Shown here one piece after another: positions 9,890 to 23,700 of a stretch of DNA of 64,000 nucleotides. Origin of the DNA: Synanceia verrucosa. Taxonomy: Eukaryota; Chordata; Actinopteri; Perciformes; Synanceiidae. The notes under the pieces are model-generated. The model was not told the origin of the DNA. It searched no databases and worked only from the letters and a program-made list of their open reading frames with translations. How positions within the stretch are numbered: the stretch's first letter is position 1; the number at the start of each line of letters is the position of its first letter. The stretch lies in assembly GCA_029721515.1 (NCBI GenBank), contig CM056563.1, forward strand, positions 6,577,454-6,641,453, written 5' to 3'. A program made the position numbers and the translations under genes.

Positions 9890-12244
9890 GGTAAATCCAA
9901 TTGTAGCAGGCATGCCGTGTATTCCACTTGTTTGTTTGTTTGTTGTGTTTCTAACTCTTAACCTTATTTAGCTAAATGGGAAGCCTCAGGCAGCGACACA
10001 GAGCACATAGTGTACATCATGGGCTCACACACACATTTTCAGTATCAGTATCTGCTCCAAAAAAAACAAGAATGGTGTAGCTTACATCACAATGTACCTC
10101 ACAGGAAACAAATACTATTTATAAGACTGCGTAAATGTGCCACTAAATGCTGACACAGCGTGGCCTTGGTGCAGCGCTCAGGCTGGGCTGGTGTCATTTT
10201 AAAAGCCGGGCTGTATTGTGACGTAGCGGGCAAATTTGATTATAGCACTTCCTGTTCACCACGTGACTACGTATCATTGTTGTTTTGCGATGTGTCTGTA
10301 AAGCTTTATCTCTTGCTTGTGTTTCCTGCTGCAGGGCTGTCAGCCTGGTGTTTCTAGATGATTCTGCATGTACAGTACATGTCTGAGGAGCGTCTCAGGG
10401 CTGGCTGTCATGTGGCTGTATAAACATGCCCTAACATCTCTGTGAGAATGTAAACAGAGGCATGTAATGTTTACTATAGTCATGGAAGGTTTACAGGACA
10501 TCAGTGGTATCTGTGTTTCTCTTCGTCCTCGTTTTATTTCTCTTCCATGCACTCATGTTCGACAGCATGGTGACAAGGAGGGCAGTGACGAACAGGAAAA
10601 GGCTGGTTACATAAAGTGTCTGTGAGTCAAGGGCACCAGTGGGACACCTCTTTGACTCAGAGTCTGTAACAGAGCAGTGCCACGCTCCACGCTCTGCACG
10701 TCATGTAAGTCACCTCAGAGGAGGCGTCAGGTTTTCTAAGTTTATCAAACACACTAACATGACACCAGGACAATTCTCACTGCAAAAAAAGACGCTTGTC
10801 AGAGGATGATTAAAATGCCAGACCTGCTACAAATCAGTTTGGGTCATTAGTGCTTTGCGATCAATAGTCATTACAGTAGCCGGTGAGTGACTGCTGCTTT
10901 GTGAACTCTGGGTTTGGAGTGTTCTGACCACATCCATCAGACAGAAACAGGCTGTTAGTGCTGATAGATCAGAAAAAAACAGTGCTTACCAACTTTCTGG
11001 TATAATGCTGTGATGAACTTTATAACATCACTACAGAGGGAATCCCTGAGGAGCTTTAGTGATACGGACAGTGTTGACCCTGCTCTGTTTATGCTGCTGT
11101 CTGCACCCGACTCCCTGGAGGCTCAATTTGGGCAGCAAGGGTGACATATGTCTAAGTGTGCTATGTGTGTGTGAGTGTCCCCATGGCTCAGACTTATCTT
11201 GCAAATTGTTTTGTCTGTTTCCCATAGATGTGACTAAAGTGGAATGCAGTCAAAATTAACAGAGCGGTCACAGAAGGAGATATTTTATGAGGGTAAAAGT
11301 GTGTGTGAGCCAGAAGAAAGGCTCTTATTAAGTTACAAATGAGATAGTGAGAGGGAATGTGAGAGACAACAAGTGTGAGAGAGGGAAGGATAAAGGAAAA
11401 GCCTCATGGTGGAACAGGTGGTCTAATCTGACGCCCCAGCCATAGCACCCCGAAGCCCCCCGTCTACCGCTCTATGGACTCTTAGGAATTTCTTCTTCTA
11501 TTGTCCTGAGCGGTAGAGTCTGAAAGATTTGAAAAGAATGAACTTTGTAAGCATATTTGCATCTAAATTTAAATTCAAAACACATATCAGTCCTCTCAAC
11601 CATGCAGAGAGCTGCTGCAGCTTCTCTGACCTATTTGTCGTAGTAGGAGAGCAGTTTTTCATCTGGTTTTGCATGTGCTGAGCAAAACATTCATGTTGAT
11701 TGACTGATGGCAGCCGTTGAAAGGTATCTCTTGCAGAAGATGCATTCATCAGCACTCTGTGCTGTTGTAAGGTGCTTGTTTATACTTTATGCATACTTCT
11801 CTTTTAATCATCCATGTTTTTCCTACTTCTTTATATATTAAAGATAGAGACTTAACTTCTACACTGATTTTGTGCAAATAGTCATATATTTCTGTACTAT
11901 TTCAACATATTTAGAAGTAACTGTCAACTTATTGTGAAAGTATATTATGTAAAGTGTGAAGAGAAGATGTTTTTGTGTGTGAAGGATGTTAGAACAGGGT
12001 TCATGATGTTCTTAATTCAGGCTCTATTGGATTGTCAGGCGGGTGATAACCAAACGAGAGATGCCTGCAGGCAGACAATGGGCACAATTGTCCTTTGAAG
12101 GAAAACTAGGACACCCATCTCCAGGAAGTAAACAGCTCCTGTTAAGCTCAGGATGACGACCACTTTGGACCTTAACCTCAATGCACTTGAGTGGCGAGCA
12201 GTGAATGAGTACAGATGGCAGGGGCAGTGGGGGTTCTCCCGCAG

Positions 12245-12257
12245 GGGTCAAAGGTTA
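12245..12257 (+). promoter_or_regulatory. DR1-type nuclear receptor motif
   Basis: GGGTCA, one spacer A, then AGGTTA: two half-sites in direct repeat spaced by one, the HNF4/PPAR-RXR arrangement. The second half has one change from AGGTCA. Such motifs occur by chance in long introns. Confidence 0.25.
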
Positions 12258-13066
12258 GCCCGTGTGGTTAAAGCCCTTCCTGTCAGCAGCACTTTGCATC
12301 ATGTAGCCCATGTCAGGGATGTGCAGTCTGATACAGGATGAGCAGGGAACAGAGCAGAGAGGTCAGGTTTATCAGTACTATCCAGTTATGAGGCTGCAGA
12401 GTTGGTCCAATTTAAACTACTGGGCCTGTTTGGCATGTGCAGTGCTCAGTTTGACATATTTCTGTTTCTGCACCTGACCTCCTTCTGTTACGTCCTTGAC
12501 TTCAGCGTCCAGGTTGTGTGTGAGGATGACGGTCTGGAATGAACAGCTGTGCAGCTGCTGCCTGCGGTTTCATTACTTTGATAATTAAATAGGCCACAGA
12601 GACACGCCGCTGTTAGTGAGGCGCCACAGCTGCATATTAATAATGAGCCGCTGACCTCTTGGACTATTTTCCAAGCTACTGAAGATAAACTTCATCTGAG
12701 TTGTGATCTGAATGCTGTTTAGTTCTGTTTTGGGCATCTCCTCTTTGCACCATCTCTCCATCTTTACCCTCTCATTCAGTCACCACACTGACCCCTGTGA
12801 ATGCAGATAACATGTTAAGGCGCTCCTGTGGTATTTCATGGCTCACATGTCCAGAACAGAACAGACTGTACCTTTAAATGATGCACAGTCAGTCCCATAT
12901 TTTGGCCTCAGGTTTCATCAAACACAATTTAGTTGTTCCTTCTCCTCTCATTACCCCACCTTGTCCTGCGTGCACAGTGCAGAGCCCCCTTGTGGTGACT
13001 AAACGTAACTGTAACCATCTTTTCAGGGGATTGAGGATTATCTGTTTAGGGACGTCTCAAAGGGGC

Positions 13067-13068
<2 letters not shown>

Positions 13069-13103
<35 letters not shown>
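13069..13103. repeat. (AT)n microsatellite
   Basis: About 17 AT units without interruption, followed by an A/T-rich run. Confidence 0.97.
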
Positions 13104-13108
<5 letters not shown>

Positions 13109-13251
13109 TTAAGGACTTCAGGGGTGAGCGTTGCCAGTCTTTTCTTCACTCTGCTCTTATCTCTGTCTGTGATTTAGACTCAAGCACACAGTCTATTACA
13201 GGTCAAAGAGACTGTCAGCAGCATTTGGGACGTCTGAAACAAACATTTTTG

Positions 13252-13293
13252 CAGATGATGGTTGATGATGGTTGATGATGGTTGATGATGGTT
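13252..13293 (+). repeat. 10-bp tandem repeat (GATGATGGTT)
   Basis: Four near-perfect copies of the unit GATGATGGTT end at GGCTGG. Confidence 0.9.
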
Positions 13294-15638
13294 GGCTGGA
13301 TGAATTTCTGAAGGTTCAAAAATTTGTCAAAGTTTTCTGTCCTCCAAAACGAAAACATCTTGCCTCAAGGCCATGTCGAGACAAACTTATCACTGCATAT
13401 GTTCGAGAACCTTGAACATATGCATATGCTAATTCAGTTTACTGTGTAAACAGTAAGAGGTGTAGCTTAAAGCCAGTGATGTATCCAGGACAAGGTGGGG
13501 CACAGAGCTCGTGTTGGGTGGCCATGCTGGCGGACCATTTATGAATGACATGTGATCAAAATGTGTAAATATAGCATTGCTTTGCTCTAACATCTACACA
13601 TGTGTATAATAATTGAGTTCTATAACTCATGTAAGCATTCATTGAATTGTCTGTTTTCAGTATCACACTGTTGTCTTGACATTTGACAAGATTTCCTGTC
13701 TTGTCCAGTTTCAACCTGGGAACCTCTGTTTATTTTAAAAAAGCTATTTTTTTTTAGGAAAAGACAGTTAAACAATGTAAGGGCTGGTTTGAAGGTAAAA
13801 TTAACGTTATATGGCACAGTAAAGCACACATGAAGACCCCCCCCTCCTCTGGCAGCCAGTGTACATGTAACGTTATAACTGTATCTGTAAAACGCTTCAG
13901 ACACCCCTGTCATTAAATTATAAAACGTGGTGTGTCATATTTCATGTCTATATCAACCATGCAATAGCTAAAACTGCTGTGACATGAAAGTTTTCACATT
14001 CAGCTGGAAATTCCAGATAAATAAATTCAGTGTTTTTTCTTCACCAGTCTTTATTTGAAATTTCAATATACAAACATAAATTCAGTGTTAGATGACCTTA
14101 CCTCTCAGGTTGGCGTCACGTCATCGGCCATGTGCACGCCTCGCTGACCTGAGATCAGTTCACACATCTCAGCTTTGGATGTAAAACTGATCCTGGGTCA
14201 GTGTAGCTCTAAATCATATAAGCGGTCATTATTGATTGACATTGATTGATTGGGAAGGTGGAAGAAAAATAGCACAGATTTTTTTGTTGGACCTGATGAA
14301 CTACCTATCAGGTCTGGGGTGGCCAGTGATTTCCACTGAGGAAATCTGTCTGTGGCCATAGGGTCATTTGATATTTTGAGACCATGAGAAGATGCATGAA
14401 TATCCAGTGCAATAGAAATGTGTGCTCCTATTATGAAAATGATTCAGCTGCCTTTTTTGGATGGACTTATAATTCTCAAATTCTGCTGTTTTTCGTGACA
14501 TTAAAACATGATTACAGCTGAAAAGTTGTCAAAGCTTCAAGTAAGGGCAGCATGACAGCAAAAAAAAACTCTTTAACTAAGTTAAAGTGCAACATCCAGT
14601 AAACATCCAGTATAGTCATGTTATGTAGGATGTGTGAGCAAATCAAGTTGCAAGGTTTTTCCATTTCCAAAATAGTCTAGTTGTCCATTGTCCATTGTGT
14701 ATTATTCAGACTGGTATATTCTGTGAGCGTGCCACCTACTGTTAATAATAATATGTTGTTCTAAGTTTACTCTGTATTTCAAGAAGTCCCTGACTCATCG
14801 GTGACCAGCAGAAAAAATGTGATGCTGATATCAGATAACCTGTTTCCCGAATGTGACTTGAAAACATATATCCTCTAAGCTCATTTCCATTGTCTCCTCC
14901 ACGGTGCCGCAGGAAGTGATGCTGGAGGCAGGAAATAGAGCTGTGAAATGTAGAAGAACGTGAACGTTCTTGCGCTCTGTGAAGTGACGGGCAGCAGGAA
15001 GGAAGCTTGCAGCCCTGCTACTGGAACTGCTGTTTATTTTCCCTCACTGTCTCTCAGAAGGCGGTGGAGGTGGTGGTGGGGGTGATGCTGCAGGGATGCC
15101 CCTTTGATGAAAGTCTGCCGAGCACTTTTAGTAACAGCTAACATTTATAGAAACAGTGGAATACCCTGGATGTGATTCACTTCTTACTACTGTTGTCTGG
15201 AGCTTTGAGGGATAGATTCATTGAGACAGACTGGGGACTTTGGGGAGTTTTGTACACACAGTGACACCTGAACATCCACCAGCTCACTCGTAGGGTATTT
15301 TCCTTGGGGTATTTCCATCTCTTTGTTCCTTTATCTCAAGCACTCCTACATGGCTGTCCTAATCAGCTCTGGCCATGTTAAAGCCTAAAGAAAACTGCAT
15401 GAAGTGGATGTTTGAGGATGAGATAATGTATCAGTGTGTACAGGAAGAAAGCACTTAAACTGCCTTAGGACAGTTTTGACAATAAGCTTGCATACAATAA
15501 AACCCAGTCAAATGTTAACAATGAATAGATGTTGATACAAATGTCTGTATCAGTGATGATAACCAGTGGAAAACAGGAAATGGAGAAAGTCCTGCATGTT
15601 CAGCCGGGAGGCTGCAGGCTGGTGATGGTCCTTAGCTG

Positions 15639-15681
15639 GTGTGTGTGTGTGTGTGTGTGTGCGTGTGTGTGTGTGTGTGTG
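15639..15681. repeat. (GT)n microsatellite
   Basis: GT run interrupted once by GC near 15661. Confidence 0.95.
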
Positions 15682-18600
15682 CCTTCTTGGCCTCAATGAG
15701 TCATTTTCTCCATCCCAGCTGAACGCTCTCTCCAACAGTCCAGTCTCTAACTCAAACCTGTCTGTGCTCTGCTCTGTCTGGGCTGCTGCGGCAGGCAGAG
15801 CAATGAGAGAGGCAGCTGAAGGAGGATTAAAGTGAAATGTAGTGAGGGACGAGGTGGGTCAGCAGGTCAGTGAAGGAAGAGAGACGACACACAAGACGAA
15901 GTGTAGAGACAAGGGTACAGCTGCAGTAATGGCCTTTTACTGAGCGTCACAAACTGGACCATCCTCAGACAGCATGGAGGAGGATAATTTCCTTTACAAA
16001 ACATTTGTTCACTTCAAATTATGTATACTGTACACTTTACATCACAGCGTATGTTTGCATTTCTGTCAACATTACATCATTACTGCAGCGCTGATTTTTA
16101 TATTAAGCTGCTTTTGAACTACATTAACACTCAACGACAATGAACATAGACTGTGATGTGATTTTCATATCACAGGGAAATGCAAACAGTGACCCAACAC
16201 TGTGGGAAATATGTATAGCACACATCTGAACATGGTCAGTTTGCAGACACCTGACACCTCTAAATGATTTTAAATGATGTCAAATATTATATTGATTGCT
16301 TGATTGATTGATGAGCAAAGGCTGCAGACTCAGTTCTTCACTCTGTTCATGTGAAAATCTAAACATTTTGATCAAGTTTCAACATGGTGGTGCAGTACAA
16401 TGACAAAGTCTGTCTGTGCCTCCCGGTCAGCTGTTTCCTCCCCTCGTGCCAGTTGTCCTGCCAGACAAAGAGGACTCCTCCTGTCGTAGGGAAAGGGGGA
16501 ATTTACGGCTCTAACCGTAACCCCCCCCTCAACCTTCTCACAACCCCTTCAAAGAAGTGCCTCTGTGTCAACAGGCAGCCAGAGACGAGCAGAGCATGAG
16601 ACGTATCTACATCTAAATATCCAAACCTGTCCCTCACTTACAGTCATGTATGTGTTCATACATGCTTAGCAATAAGCAGCTGGACATTACTTGTTAAGCT
16701 TGTGAGCTCATAGTCCACATTTCTCTGACTGAGCACTCACCGCCAGACAATGTTTCACACTATCAGGCCCAGACAGCGATAATCTCATTAAATTTGAAAC
16801 GTGAACAGAAAGGTTACTCTTTACATTAAATCAGCTGAGGGAAAGAGAGACAGAGGCCTTGGACGTTGTTTATTTTCTGGCTGTCAGCAGCAGGAAAACC
16901 ATCCAAGCACCTTCATTAAATGCAACTGCATCAAGTGGAGGGCTGGTGTGGCCCGTGTTTCACGCTCCAGAGAGGCCTAAAGTAAAGGATGTTGAAAAGG
17001 TCTGGTGAAAGTATGTGTGTGCAGAGAGGGGTGACGGACATTTACTGAGAGGACAGACTCAGTAACTTGAGAGGTGAAACAGAGGAGATATGAAAGAATG
17101 AGAGGGTGAAGCATAAAGAAGCAAAGTTGTCAGAAATGGAGTGACCATAATTAATTGTAGCACACCAACACTACGCTCTGTGAAGTGGCCTAGAATGGTA
17201 TGGAGGACAGCAGGGGGGATGCCCACCCAGCGCTCCCTCCCTCCCTCCACAGCCTCAGCAGCAGACTTGGAGGTGGGGGTCAAGCGAGTAAATAGGATAA
17301 TGGTTGTTTATCGGTTTGTCCCACAAGGGCGCCAGGCTGTGTGTGCGATTACGCAATGACTGAGGGGGAGTCTCTTGATGTTCCCAGCCAGCCCTGCAGG
17401 AAAAAAGATCAGGGCGCGTCGCCTTGCATCACCGTTAGACCGGCTCGCTTACCCAGTCAGTCTCAGGGACATACCCTGCTCCGCCTGAGGCTGTGTGTCA
17501 ACAACTAAAGGCTGACCCAGAGACTTGAAGTGAGGACATGTCAGATAACAGCCTCTTGTTTTTGGCCAGACATGGATAGAATTACAGCTCTACTTCCCTG
17601 TATTTCAAAATCAGCATTTTGAAATATGCTCACCCACCTGCTCAGATATGACACTCGACACCTCAAACACACAAATCACCCCCTACCTCCTCTCTGCACC
17701 TCTCAGCCTCAGCTGACCAGCAGAACATCAATAAGACAAAAAGCCCATTTTGCTCGCCTGACAGGCAAATTGATGTGTGTCGAATGAGCGTGTATCTGCA
17801 TGCAATCTGGGCTAAGACATGGACAAACCTCAACACAGGAGGGGTTCACCAACATCTGATCCTTATTCCCACAGAAAAGTGTCAGGACACTGTAATAGAA
17901 AACATGTGGGCTGCAGAGATAAATGCAGATCTGAGGTCAGATATAGAAACTGTCCAGCAGTGACAGCCTCACATCTGCCCTAGTCTCTCACCTTAAGACC
18001 AGGATATCGCTGCTGAGCCGCTCTGGGCTCTCATTCTGCCTCGGTGGATTTTCAACCAGCCGGGTAATCACAGAAACTACTTTCACCACACTATATGAGC
18101 AGCCTGGAGGTCAAGCAGGGTATTTATCTGTCTCAAATGGGAGATGAGTGAAGGTCATACAGGACTAAGGAGTGTGTCCTCTGTAAGCCTCTGGCTGGGT
18201 ATTGTGTGTCTGGAGGCTGTGGAGAGAGACTGAGCAGACAGAGGAGACATGTTGAGATGGAGGCTGAGTTGGCAGCTGCAGCTCTTGGCGTGGGAAGCCT
18301 CCTGTAAGCTGTTTTTTTCACCCTATGACTCCATGTCTGTTCCCCCATAGGCAGGCTGTCTTTTGAAGTGGCTCTCTGATACTTGCACCCCTCAGAGTAA
18401 TAGCAGCCACATGGGCCTCCAGCTTTTAGCCATCACAGCACCACATTTTTTAAAAATCTTCTTTCCTTCATCTGGACTAAAGCTAATATTAACTCCTCCT
18501 ACACTTAATGACTGCCACAGCTACTGTGGAGCATATATGCAGCAGTGTGAAGTTCCTGTTCTACTGATGAGTAAGCCTCCCCTGCTGCACAGCCATTGAT

Positions 18601-19926
18601 TCACATGGGCAGTGTTCATCTGCAGCCAAAGGGGCTAAAAATACAAGATTTTTCCGAGAATGTGTGATCTATTTTGTCTGGGTGTGGAAGTGATGCTGAC
18701 ATACTCCAATGAGTTACACTTTCATTGTGGGTATTTAGCTCTTCAGTGTTTATCATGAGTCACGTGCTCAGTAGGACCTTGTTAGTAACACTTTATTTAT
18801 GATGATAAATGTATCATGAGGCTTTAGAGATTTTCCATTCATGTGAAATGAAGTGTAATGCATCTCATTTCACAAGGCTTACTACATTTGCAGTTATATC
18901 GGGATTATGAGGTAGGCTATAGATTTCAGTGTCACCATAAAGTGGTTAGTGGTGTCAGTTAATCAGTGATTCAACCGACAGACCCACTGTCATAATCAAT
19001 CAATTATCACACTATGGTGATGTTAGTTTGGCAGCTCATCTCAGGACAGATGTGCTGGTCAAACTTGTATATATAATATATTGTGTGTTATTGTATGCAT
19101 TTCTTTCTTTTTATCTACTAATTAGTGTGTATTTCACATCAGTCACCGCCCTCCTGCACACAAATGCTGTGGCACAGCCAGAGGGAGCCCGCATGCTGTG
19201 GCTGTGCACGGCGGAGCGCACAGATTTATCAAGCGCACCCTTCTCTACTTTGACTCCCTTTAAATCAAGTCACATTAACCACAATACAGTACTTCCGGTG
19301 AGGATATCCACCATAAAAGCTCAGACTTTCCAACTTTCCAGCCAATTAAAAATACTTAATATTTCGTCGATGTGAAATATTAAAATATAAGAAAATGTAA
19401 CACCACAGTATAGAATATTCTACAAGTCCTGATTTAAAATTAAAAGGACAAGAATACAAAGAAATAAACACGAGCGTTATGGTCCTTTTCTGAATAATGC
19501 ACGTCATATTATTGATACATTAATGTGTAGACCAAGTTACTTTAGTTACAGCTGGTGCTATATTTACTATACATAGGGCTGGGTATTATCTTTATCCATA
19601 ATAATACACAATGATTTAAATATGTTATTATATCTGAAATAGTAATAGTAATAGAGTAGAACAACTAAAAGCAACAGGAAATGGAACTACTGAAGTACAG
19701 TACTCAAGTACCCCAAACGTACACTAAAGTTAATTTACACCCATGGATAACACTTTGTTGATCACCTCACAGTTGACAGATGCTTTTAAACGAAACCTAA
19801 ATCTTTTTAAAAACGTTTTTTGCTAAATGTGTTTTATAGGTTCTTCTTCTTCTAAAAAATACAGTATATATTATTCTTATTATTTTTTTATTCTATAGCA
19901 CTTTGAGATTTCCAATATTTAAAGTA

Positions 19927-19927
<1 letters not shown>

Positions 19928-19991
<64 letters not shown>
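19928..19991. repeat. Palindromic (ATT)n/(AAT)n repeat
   Basis: About ten ATT units switch at TTAA (near 19958) into about ten AAT units, so the 64 bases form a near-perfect inverted repeat that could extrude as a hairpin or cruciform. Confidence 0.93.
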
Positions 19992-19994
<3 letters not shown>

Positions 19995-20063
19995 GGCTAC
20001 AGAAGATCTGAGATCATGTCTCCTCATGGATATTAATGAGGTTCTGATCCAAATCCAGTCCAG

Positions 20064-20110
20064 TATTATTATTATTATTAATAATAATAATAATAATAAT
20101 GATAATACAC
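20064..20110. repeat. Second palindromic (ATT)n/(AAT)n repeat
   Basis: Five ATT units switch to eight or so AAT units with one GAT interruption. It has the same design as the repeat 70 bases upstream, and it ends about 40 bases before the promoter-like ETS/YY1 words. Confidence 0.9.
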
Positions 20111-20147
20111 TCAAACGCATTGACTTTACTTTGAAGGCGGAGTCTCC

Positions 20148-20172
20148 TAACTTCCGGTGCGCCGCCATGTGT
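20148..20172 (+). promoter_or_regulatory. arhgap23: Core-promoter-like ETS + YY1 block of arhgap23
   Basis: AACTTCCGG (an ETS site) runs directly into TGCGCCGCCATG, whose GCCGCCAT is the reverse of the YY1 core ATGGCGGC. Paired ETS and YY1 sites at the start site are typical of TATA-less vertebrate promoters. The block lies 320 bases upstream of the MNGVAF start codon, and a purine-rich 5' UTR follows. Confidence 0.5.
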
Positions 20173-20231
20173 TGATGCTCGGCAGAGTTTCCAGTCAGGG
20201 CCGAGTAGAGCAGCTAGTTCTGTCCATCTGA
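20167..20231 (+). promoter_or_regulatory. arhgap23: Upstream ORFs in the arhgap23 leader
   Basis: ATG-TGT-TGA at 20167-20175 has a perfect Kozak leader (GCCGCCATG) and encodes only Met-Cys. Its stop overlaps a second ATG (TGATG, 20175), which opens an 18-codon frame ending at TGA near 20231. They matter only if transcription starts upstream of 20167, and the YY1 site in the same bases leaves that open. Confidence 0.4.
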
Positions 20232-20286
20232 AGCGATCTGGAGGAACAAGAAGAAGAGGATGAGGAGGGGGTGAACCCTGAACAAC

Positions 20287-20359
20287 AGGAGCAGAGAGGA
20301 GCAGGGAGGAGCAGAGAGGAGCAGAGAGGAGCAGAGAGGAGCAGGGAGGAGCAGAGAGG
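20287..20359 (+). repeat. 10-bp tandem repeat (GAGGAGCAGA) in 5' UTR
   Basis: About seven copies of GAGGAGCAG(A/G), purine-only except for one C per unit. They lie within the predicted leader of the 20490 start. Confidence 0.92.
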
Positions 20360-20489
20360 GCTTTCAGGAGGAAGGAAGCAGGAGAAGAGTTGAACACTGA
20401 AGCTTTGTTAGTCCAGAGCTGCCTCTGTTGCCGCCTGTGCTGCAACTATCTGCCTGTCCTGGTTGCAGCCCAACAGTCTCTGCTGTCCA

Positions 20490-20543
20490 ATGAATGGCGT
20501 TGCTTTCTGCCTTGTTGGAATACCACCCTACTCTGACAACCAC
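20490..20543 (+). CDS. arhgap23: arhgap23 exon 1 (canonical start)
   Basis: Encodes MNGVAFCLVGIPPYSDNH, residues 1-18. The first 13 residues equal those I know for human ARHGAP23, which fixes this ATG as a genuine start. The -3 base is C (TCCAATGA), so the context is modest. The exon ends in phase 0 at CAC before the consensus donor GTAAGT. A leader with a 10-bp repeat and possible uORFs precedes it. The next certain exon lies 26.7 kb downstream. Confidence 0.92.
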
Positions 20544-20676
20544 GTAAGTCTTCACTGAGGCTGCTTATTTCATCTAATAAACTGATCCTGCACCTTATTG
20601 TGTTTGAACAGGCTGCTGGTCAGAGAGCGTGATTTCCTAAGAGGATTAACAGTAGTTTACATAGCCACTGTGTACA

Positions 20677-20712
<36 letters not shown>

Positions 20713-23700
20713 GACATACTGCACCGAACCAAGTGTTTGATCAATGCTTTCTGCAGCTTTTCTTCGCTATTGTTGACGGAAAATGGTGCGAAGTCGAGTG
20801 AACCGAGCGGCTGTCTCACTAAAAGTGACCCACGGCTCTGCTTAAAGGGCCGGGCTGCTTCAGTCCTTTGTCCGCCTCTCGCTGCACCAGGAGGCGGACA
20901 GCCTGTCAGCAGAGACGGGATGTCCCAAACAGGGATGGGTCACTGCTTCAGCTGACTTTGTGCTGTTTTCTTCACTCACACAAACCAGCCATGAAATAGT
21001 TCTGCAGGTGAGGTTTGTTATAAATGTGATTTATGATGTAACAGGACATGGACAGAAAAATGTGAACATCACAAGACTTGACAGCCACCAGCAGAAAGAG
21101 GCTCCCTCTGAACTGGACCAGGTTGTCAGTATTAATTCCCCCTCAACAGCTACTTATATTCTGCCAAAAAGAAAAGTTAAGATGAATTGAGTTCTTGTGA
21201 GTTTGTGTTGCTGAAAGTCTTGATAAATAGACATGATGTGTGTATTAAATCCTCCTGGCCTGACTTGAGGAATGTGCACTCATGTGTCACAGTGAAGTCA
21301 TGAGGTAAGACATGTCACTCTGGGCGGTGGTCTGCCTGTCAAAGGATGCTCATGGTTTTATTATCCTGGCATGAATATGTATGTGTGTGTGTGTGTGTCT
21401 GCTTTGATTTAACCCCAGAGGCTCCATGTGATGTGGTTGTGTCAGGGAGATATTTCCTTTGGTCCTCTGCAGTGTGACGTGGTTACAGTATGAGGTTATG
21501 TTTAAGACTTGTTGTAGCATCGTTCTCCTCATCATCCTCTGCTGCCTCTCCACTATGTGTGTGGTCAGTCTCAGACATTTGTGAGTTTTTTTCCCACCTA
21601 CCTTTGCTCTCTTTTATTATATGTTGCGGTTGGGTTTATCCCCTCCAGCAAAGAATAATGTTTCCTCCTCTGTGGTCGCGCTTTAATTGAACCTCCCTGG
21701 TTGCTGTAACACAACTGCGGATGTTCCTTCAAACACGTTGAATTCACTTTTATCTCCTTCAATTTGGTGATTGAAGTGCATAGCATAGTAGTAAATGTAT
21801 AACAAGTGCTGTCTGCACCCACAAAACTGTCGCCATAGAAGCCATAAAACTACATTTAAAGCGTCTGATGTACTCCAGTGTTCCTCTCCTCTGATCTGAA
21901 AGTATTTTTACAATTAAGCTCCTATACTGAACTCCTCAACTTGTCTAATCTCAGTTTCAAACCTGACCTTTGACCCTTCATTATTCAGCCAACACCCTGC
22001 TCTCATTTAGTGGGGCCTCCCTCTCTCTTTCTCTCTCTATATTTTTTTCTCACTTGGCCTAATAAAGAAGCTGTTTTATTGCATGGAAAGATCAAATTGT
22101 GCTCTTGGTGTGCAACTGAATACGATCGAGAACCCAACTTGGTGTGTGATCGAGTGCTATAGGCCGCCAGTGATTAGCAAAATGACACTATAATCTGCTT
22201 AAATTATTCATTTAAAGACACAAAAAAGTGAATGAGGTGTTTATGTGTTGGTTCAGCATCAGTGCTGAGAGGGGAAGGTGTGAGCATGTCCAGCAGCTAT
22301 GACTCTGTCCAGTGGGACTAGTTCACTGTCTCTAATGCAGCAGTGCAGGACTGTGTGGGGGGATCAATGGAGGCAGTGGACAGCAGGGTGGGGCAGAGGG
22401 CAGGACCACTCTAATGCTGCATCATGCTGCTTCATGTCGGAGTGTATTGATGATGGGAAACATGAGAACGCTTTTATGAAAGTCTTGAGCTGAGCCGGTC
22501 GATGTTAAAGCTCCTCTGATGGTCCTGCAGTCTCCTGACTGTGTCCAGACATGACTTGCACGCTATCTGTGACAGAGTATTTTATATTTTTGCTGATCTT
22601 TCCTCTTTCTCCTGATCTGAGAACTGCATTTACATTTACTGACCGACAGCCCTGCTAATAGCTTCCTGTGGAAAACAAAACAAAACAAACTTCAGACAGG
22701 CTTTGGCTGAGCTGCATACCGTCTTTTAGTCATGTGTGAGTGCCAGCTGATCACAGGTCAACCACAGAGAGAGAGAGAGAGAGAGAGAGAGGCTGCAAAA
22801 CCTCAGCGCACAGAGGCCCCATCCAGTCAGCAGGTCCAGGATCAGAAACAGCTGTATGACGCTGCAGAGGAAAGCATTTCTATGATCATTAGCAGGTGCT
22901 TTCACTGCGTAGTAGACACAGCACAGACAATACTGCAAAACTGGGACTTTCCAGTGGTTTCCATCCAGGAGGGTCAGGAGCTGAAGGCTCTACAACACAA
23001 TACTCTGCTTTTTCATTTTACCCATAAGGCATTGTACTAACAAAAAGTCATGCTGAAGTTGTGACTGTGACAACAGCAGTTAATCATGCTGCAGCTATGG
23101 AGCCAAATTTTGATTTGGAGAAGTTCACAGAAGGTTTGGTCTGTTGGGCATTGTATTGTGGGACGGGAGTGTCCACTGCCCTGAAGACTCAAACCCACAC
23201 AGCAGCACACATTTCCTTTTCACTCCTCAGGCTGCAGTGGGACTTACCCAGAACATGACAGCTACTTTGGACCACATGTAACTGCGTCAGTGCTGTGGGT
23301 GGAACTACACAGTGGACAGTAAAGTGTGTGTTACACAGCGCCCCACAGCAGTCCCTTAACATCATCCAAACATCTCTCACACCTTGACACCTCTGCCCTC
23401 CCACCTCGACACGCCATCCCCCCCACTGCATTCCTCTGCCCCGAGGCCTCGAGACGACAGCTGCACCAGCGCTCACGCCTCACACCCTCAATCATTAACC
23501 TGGAGAGCGTGTGCGTCGACGCACTTTAATCACACATGCACACTTGGCTGAGCACAGGTGTTCACAAATATAGGCACTCCAGTATGTTTGCATCACACTT
23601 TAAGGGTCAGAGTTACACTCTCAGTCAGTGTGCAGGTGCATGAAACATGGTCCCATTCAGACGCTTCGGACTAAAAAGCAGCTCCACTGTCCTTCTCTCC

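Larger units (their letters stand above)
8848..19927. other. Long non-coding stretch, intronic if the 8.8-kb exon is used
   Basis: No coding exon can be supported. Simple repeats are listed separately. Segments near 12150-12680 and 16850-17000 look complex and non-repetitive, but I see no defined element. A DR1-type nuclear-receptor half-site pair lies at 12245-12257. Confidence 0.5.

Noticed and set aside
20014..20445. 143-codon minus-strand frame
   Set aside because: It is made of the AAT repeat and the GAGGAGCAGA repeat read backwards.
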